Source: Pseudomonadota bacterium
GTDB taxonomy: Bacteria > Pseudomonadota > Gammaproteobacteria > Xanthomonadales > Xanthomonadaceae
Length of the DNA: 8,136 nucleotides
Direction: 5' to 3'
NCBI GenBank assembly: GCA_023394655.1
Contig: JAEXAG010000135.1
Coordinates: 1-8,136 of the forward strand
The translations under genes were made by a program, and so were the position numbers. Positions within the stretch are counted from its first letter, which is position 1; each line of letters opens with the position of its first letter. Below the pieces are notes generated by a model, which did no database searches, was not told where the DNA came from, and was given only the letters and a program-made list of their open reading frames with translations. Shown here one piece after another: positions 5,547 to 8,136 of this stretch.

Positions 5547-6365
5547 TCAATCGAAGCGGAAGGCCGAAATCACCGTATCCAGCACTTCATCGCTGAACAC
5601 CCGGCGGCCACTCGCCTCCCCGGCCGCGCCGGCCACCACGTGCAGGGGCAGCAGATGCTCCTCGGCGCGCGGCGGATGCGAGAGCCGACCGACAGGCGCG
5701 CTGGCCTCCGCCCAATCCGCGAGGCGAGCCGTGCGTTCGGGCTCGGGCATGGCCAGGGTCTCGCTCAACCAGCCGTCGAAAGCCTCGCTGATAGGCGTGG
5801 AAGCGGGATTCCCGTATCCGCGCATGTTGTGATAACTCATCCCGCTGCCGATGATCAGCACGCCTTCGTCGCGCAAGGGCGCGAGCGCACGGCCCAGCGC
5901 GAGGTGGGCGGCGGCATCCAGGCTCTCCAGCAGCGACAGCTGGACGACCGGGATGTCGGCATCCGGGAAGGCCACTTTCAGCGGGATGAACACGCCGTGG
6001 TCCCAGCCGCGTGCGGGATCGTCACGCACCGGGATCCCGGCATCGGCCAGCAGAGCCCCCACGCGCTCCGCCAAGGCGGGATCACCTGCAGCCGGATACT
6101 CCAGCGCGTAGGTGTGCGCGGGGAAGCCGCGGTAATCGTGGATCAGCGACGGCTGCGGATGACTCCCGACCGTCGCCTCGTCCTCCAGCCAATGGCCGGA
6201 TACCAGCAGGATCGCCTTCGGCTTCGCAGGCAGGCTTCCCGGAATCGAACGCAGGAAAGCGGCGGTGTGATCCCAGGCATCGGGCGGGTTCCAGTCCATG
6301 AAGAAACACGGGCCGGCACCGTGGGGGATGAACAGCGCGGGCTGTCGGGTGGTGGTTTTTTCCAT
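5547..6365 (-). CDS. DODA-type (LigB-family) extradiol ring-opening dioxygenase
   Basis: The protein is 272 residues, typical for the class III extradiol dioxygenase family that includes plant DOPA 4,5-dioxygenase and E. coli YgiD. These enzymes use a non-haem metal to open catechol-type rings. Likely metal ligands are His15 in IPHGAGP, His58 in VSGHW and His237 in RAEEHLLPL. His123 (WDHGVF) and His179 (MSYHNM) are the conserved histidines expected in the active site. The natural substrate cannot be read from the sequence; family members act on L-DOPA and other catechols in vitro. ATG 6365 is chosen because the family N-terminus, QPALFIPHGAGP, follows directly; an in-frame start at 6479 would add 38 unrelated residues. 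No Shine-Dalgarno is visible. The gene is 43 bases upstream of rnr and 129 bases after the GIY-YIG gene. Confidence 0.9.
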   Translation of the reverse strand: MEKTTTRQPALFIPHGAGPCFFMDWNPPDAWDHTAAFLRSIPGSLPAKPKAILLVSGHWLEDEATVGSHPQPSLIHDYRGFPAHTYALEYPAAGDPALAERVGALLADAGIPVRDDPARGWDHGVFIPLKVAFPDADIPVVQLSLLESLDAAAHLALGRALAPLRDEGVLIIGSGMSYHNMRGYGNPASTPISEAFDGWLSETLAMPEPERTARLADWAEASAPVGRLSHPPRAEEHLLPLHVVAGAAGEASGRRVFSDEVLDTVISAFRFD

Positions 6366-6494
6366 CGGGGTGAAATGGGGGTTGGTGCCGTTCAATGCAA
6401 GCGATGCCAAGGAGCCGCCCTGCACTGCTGGTCCGGGCTTTTCCAGCTTTTGACGGGTACGGCGTGCGGGGCGGATCAATGGGTGAAAGCCGGG
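6366..6494 (-). other. Intergenic gap before the dioxygenase gene
   Basis: This 129-base gap holds no gene. A weak promoter-like arrangement, TTGCAT (6400-6395), 17 bases, CATTTC (6377-6372), then 6 bases to the dioxygenase ATG, matches the spacing seen at rlmB, but its -10 is poor (2 of 6). I see no terminator with a U-tract. Confidence 0.25.
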
Positions 6495-7118
6495 TTACCC
6501 GTGCAACCCCAGATCATCCACGCAGTCGCCCGGCAAGGTCCCAAACCAATTGGAGTCGAAGCAGCGGTGCGCATCGACAAGGTTCCGCAATGCTTCAAGG
6601 CGCTGCGGCGACAACCAGCCCGCATGGTGATCGGCCTGCGCGGCAAGCAGGATTTCGAACACCTGCTCCTGCTGCCGGCGCATCGCTTCCGTCAACCAGG
6701 CGCGTGCGCCCCAATGCACGACATGACCCGCTTCGGCATGGGCCTGGAGCTGACGCCGCAGCGTCGCATAGGCGCCGCGATACCACTCGGTGCGCCCACC
6801 CGCCGCGAGACGCATGGTGATCGGCATCGGGCAGTGGTGATCGGTGAGCGTGCGATGCAAACGGGTTTCCAGCGCTTGCGCGTCCGCTCGATCGACGGTT
6901 TCGACCAGCAGGCTGTGATCGATGTCGAACGCCTCGAACCAGCGTGGATGGAAGGCCGACCAGCGCTCGAGCGGGTCATGGCTCAGGCCGACCTTGAGAA
7001 GGTCCTCGGCACCGGCGGCCACGAGCACGTAGAGGAAGGCGCGCCCACGGTAGTGGTTCGGCGCAACCGGGGCTGACGCATCGGCTGAACGGAGGTCGGG
7101 CGAAGGTTCAAGGATCAT
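6495..7118 (-). CDS. GIY-YIG nuclease superfamily-like protein
   Basis: This 207-residue protein (from ATG 7118) has a GIY-YIG-like N-terminal domain at about residues 27-115. The first motif is LYV, in RAFLYVLVAAG. The second is KVG, in LLKVGLSHDPLERW, with the conserved Arg in ERW. The metal-binding Glu is in ALETRLH. TEWYRG resembles the EWF segment of the T5orf172/MUG113 branch. The C-terminal half is helical, Ala/Gln/His-rich, and has no domain I recognise. The biological role is unknown; members of this branch occur as stand-alone bacterial proteins and in phages. The ATG is preferred over the in-frame TTG at 7124 because the TTG overlaps a -10-like box. It is divergent from lexA with 99 bases between starts. 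Assignment rests on motif pattern only, and enzymatic activity is not certain. Confidence 0.7.
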   Translation of the reverse strand: MILEPSPDLRSADASAPVAPNHYRGRAFLYVLVAAGAEDLLKVGLSHDPLERWSAFHPRWFEAFDIDHSLLVETVDRADAQALETRLHRTLTDHHCPMPITMRLAAGGRTEWYRGAYATLRRQLQAHAEAGHVVHWGARAWLTEAMRRQQEQVFEILLAAQADHHAGWLSPQRLEALRNLVDAHRCFDSNWFGTLPGDCVDDLGLHG

Positions 7119-7123
7119 GGGCA

Positions 7124-7129
7124 ACTATT
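7124..7129 (-). promoter_or_regulatory. Possible -10 box of the GIY-YIG gene
   Basis: AATAGT on the minus strand matches the -10 consensus at 4 of 6 positions and ends 5 bases before ATG 7118. No -35 of quality is seen. If real, the TTG at 7124 cannot be the start codon, because it would lie inside the promoter. Confidence 0.3.
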
Positions 7130-7181
7130 TGATCCATCGGCGTCTCAGGCGATGCGACGCGGATGAGGAAGATGGGCGGCG

Positions 7182-7209
7182 TTGCATTGCGCGCCGCAAG
7201 GTGCATAAA
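7182..7209 (+). promoter_or_regulatory. Putative lexA promoter
   Basis: TTGCAT (7182-7187) and CATAAA (7204-7209) are spaced 16 bases apart and resemble a sigma-70 promoter (3 of 6 and 4 of 6). The -10 ends 8 bases before the lexA ATG, implying no or almost no leader. The -10 overlaps the LexA operator candidate, so bound repressor would block polymerase. Confidence 0.45.
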
Positions 7210-7215
7210 TCTACA
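7202..7215 (+). promoter_or_regulatory. Candidate LexA2-type operator
   Basis: TGCATAAATCTACA is an imperfect palindrome (GTGCA and TACAC half-sites around 6 bases when one base is added on each side). From memory, the Xanthomonas LexA2 operator is TGTACAAATGTACA; the site here agrees at 11 of 14 positions, including the AAAT core. It ends 2 bases before the lexA ATG and covers the -10 box, as expected for autoregulation. It does not resemble the E. coli CTGT-N8-ACAG box. Confidence 0.6.
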
Positions 7216-7217
7216 CC

Positions 7218-7832
7218 ATGACCACCGACGATCTCACCCCGCGCCAGCAGCAAATCCTCGACTTCCTTCGCGAGTTCCTGGCGCGCAACGGCTATGCGCC
7301 GACGCTTCAGGACATCGCCAATGCCTTCGGGATGGCCAGTCTGACCGGGCCGCGCAAACATCTGGCGGCGCTGGAAGCGGCCGGCTACCTGTCGCTGGCC
7401 CCCGGCGCGGCGCGTGCGCTGCGCCTGACTGGTGCCCGCCCCCCGGACACGCGGATGAACTTGCCGATCCTCGGACGGGTGGCCGCGGGCGAGCCGATCG
7501 GCCCGGCCCACGAGTTCGACGAAAGCCTGCGGCTGGATCGCTCCCTGTTCCGCACCCGCCCGGACTACCTGCTGCGGGTACAGGGCGACTCGATGCGCGA
7601 TGACGGCATCCTCGATGGCGACCTGGTGGCGATCCGGCAGGCAACGACCGCCGAGAACGGCCAGACCGTGGTGGCGCGGATCGATGGCGAGATCACGATC
7701 AAGCGCCTGAAGACCACCACCCGCGGCATCCGTCTGTTGCCGCGCAACCCGGACTACGCGCCGATCGAGGTACCGAAGGACGCCGACTTCGCCATCGAAG
7801 GGCTGTATTGCGGTCTGGTGAGGCGCGACTGA
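7218..7832 (+). CDS. lexA: SOS repressor LexA (LexA2-like, imuA-linked)
   Basis: LexA represses DNA-damage genes as a dimer and cleaves itself when RecA filaments form on single-stranded DNA. The 204 residues contain an N-terminal winged helix-turn-helix (about 5-72) and a C-terminal S24 peptidase fold. The scissile bond is Ala90-Gly91, in LGRVAAGEPI. The catalytic serine is Ser125, in VQGDSMRDDG, and the catalytic lysine is Lys162, in DGEITIKRLK. Their 37-residue separation equals that of Ser119 and Lys156 in E. coli. The putative recognition helix, SLTGPRKHLAAL, differs from E. coli SPNAAEEHLKAL, consistent with a different operator. The ATG has no Shine-Dalgarno and follows the operator directly. 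It overlaps imuA (TGATG), so the two are probably one transcript. Given this linkage, I expect a second LexA elsewhere in the genome, which is inference. Confidence 0.95.
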   Translation: MTTDDLTPRQQQILDFLREFLARNGYAPTLQDIANAFGMASLTGPRKHLAALEAAGYLSLAPGAARALRLTGARPPDTRMNLPILGRVAAGEPIGPAHEFDESLRLDRSLFRTRPDYLLRVQGDSMRDDGILDGDLVAIRQATTAENGQTVVARIDGEITIKRLKTTTRGIRLLPRNPDYAPIEVPKDADFAIEGLYCGLVRRD

Positions 7833-8136
7833 TGGCCACGGTGGTGGCGCTTGCCGATCTGATCGAGGCACGCAGCGTCTGGCGTGGACCCGCGCGTGCG
7901 CCGCTGACCCCTGCCGAACATCCGACCGGGCTGTCCGAACTGGATGCCCGGCTGCCAACGGGCGGCTGGCCCGCCGCAAGCCTGTCGGAAATCCTCCTTC
8001 CTGCCGATGGCGTGGGCGAGTTGTCGCTGGTGATGCCGGCGCTCGCCCGGCTGACGCGAGCGGGCAAGCGGATCGTGGTGGTGGCCCCGCCGTATCGCCT
8101 GCATGCGCCGGGCTGGCACAACGCCGGCATCGACCT
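7832..8136 (+). CDS. imuA: ImuA, translesion-synthesis accessory protein (3'-truncated by window edge)
   Basis: ImuA (ImuA1/SulA2-like) is a RecA-fold accessory protein of damage-induced mutagenesis that acts with the inactive Y-family polymerase homologue ImuB and the error-prone polymerase DnaE2. The first 101 residues are present. HPTGLSELDARLPTGGWP and SLSEILLPADGVGELSL, followed by VVVAPPYRLHAPGWHNAGIDL, are the usual ImuA segments. Where a RecA Walker A would sit, PADGVGELSL lacks the GK(S/T) signature, as is common in this family. ATG 7832 overlaps the lexA stop (TGATG), with GAGG 8 bases upstream as ribosome binding site. imuB and dnaE2 are expected beyond 8136 but are not visible. 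The frame is open to the end of the window. Confidence 0.9.
   Translation, partial: MATVVALADLIEARSVWRGPARAPLTPAEHPTGLSELDARLPTGGWPAASLSEILLPADGVGELSLVMPALARLTRAGKRIVVVAPPYRLHAPGWHNAGID

Noticed and set aside
2126..5596. A 1156-codon open frame on the + strand
   Set aside because: It runs antisense through nearly all of rnr and rlmB, which have full domain and catalytic-motif support. Its translation is His/Arg/Gln/Ala/Asp-rich with no recognisable domain, as expected for the antisense frame of GC-rich genes.
6366..6479. An upstream start for the dioxygenase at 6479
   Set aside because: The added 38 residues are unlike the family; the conserved N-terminus begins just after ATG 6365.
5256..7076. 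A 606-codon open frame on the + strand
   Set aside because: It lies antisense to the rnr 5' end, the dioxygenase and the GIY-YIG gene, crosses their intergenic gaps, and shows no family motifs.
7116..7140. A second LexA site before the GIY-YIG gene
   Set aside because: The minus strand has an AAAT core in GGATCAAATAGTTG, but the flanking half-sites do not match the operator.
7125..7979. A 284-codon open frame on the - strand over lexA and imuA
   Set aside because: lexA has an intact cleavage site and Ser-Lys dyad on the + strand; the antisense product has no recognisable features.
1..8136. tRNA or rRNA genes, CRISPR repeats, insertion-sequence ends, attachment sites
   Set aside because: None seen on reading both strands. 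Gene order and composition look like core chromosome throughout.

Overview
This is GC-rich bacterial chromosome carrying ordinary housekeeping genes packed tightly on both strands. The gene complement (methionine-salvage mtnD-mtnC, RNase T, an rnr-rlmB pair, and a lexA-imuA SOS cassette), the lack of Shine-Dalgarno sequences at many starts and the TAGAAT-type -10 boxes suggest a gammaproteobacterium of the Xanthomonadaceae/Lysobacteraceae (Lysobacter, Luteimonas, Thermomonas or Xanthomonas relatives). That placement is inference; there is no rRNA or other taxonomic marker here.

Left part (1-1778, + strand): the 3' part of acireductone dioxygenase mtnD overlaps enolase-phosphatase mtnC by ATGA. 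These enzymes do consecutive steps of methionine salvage. mtnC is followed by rnt (RNase T), which appears to have its own promoter placed so close that the mRNA could be leaderless.

Middle part (1779-7118, - strand): transcription runs leftward through a GIY-YIG-like protein, a DODA-type extradiol dioxygenase, rnr (RNase R), rlmB (23S rRNA G2251 2'-O-methyltransferase) and a small multidrug resistance gene of the SugE/Gdx type. rnr-rlmB is the same pairing as in E. coli. Between rlmB and sugE, directly before the sugE ribosome binding site, lie two hairpins presenting ACGA and ACGG loops. This is the architecture of the guanidine-II (mini-ykkC) riboswitch, so sugE is very probably a guanidinium exporter switched on by guanidine. 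rnt and sugE converge with adjacent stop codons.

Right part (7119-8136, + strand): a 99-bp divergent intergenic region leads into lexA and then imuA, which overlap by one base. imuA runs off the end of the window. A LexA2-like operator candidate sits immediately before the lexA start, as expected for an autoregulated lexA-imuA-imuB-dnaE2 mutagenesis cassette.

No tRNA, rRNA, CRISPR array, insertion sequence or phage gene was seen. I found no clearly new multi-gene system. The items most worth checking are the guanidine-II riboswitch with a non-canonical distal hairpin, the LexA2-type operator, and the set of start codons placed 5-8 bases after -10-like hexamers.
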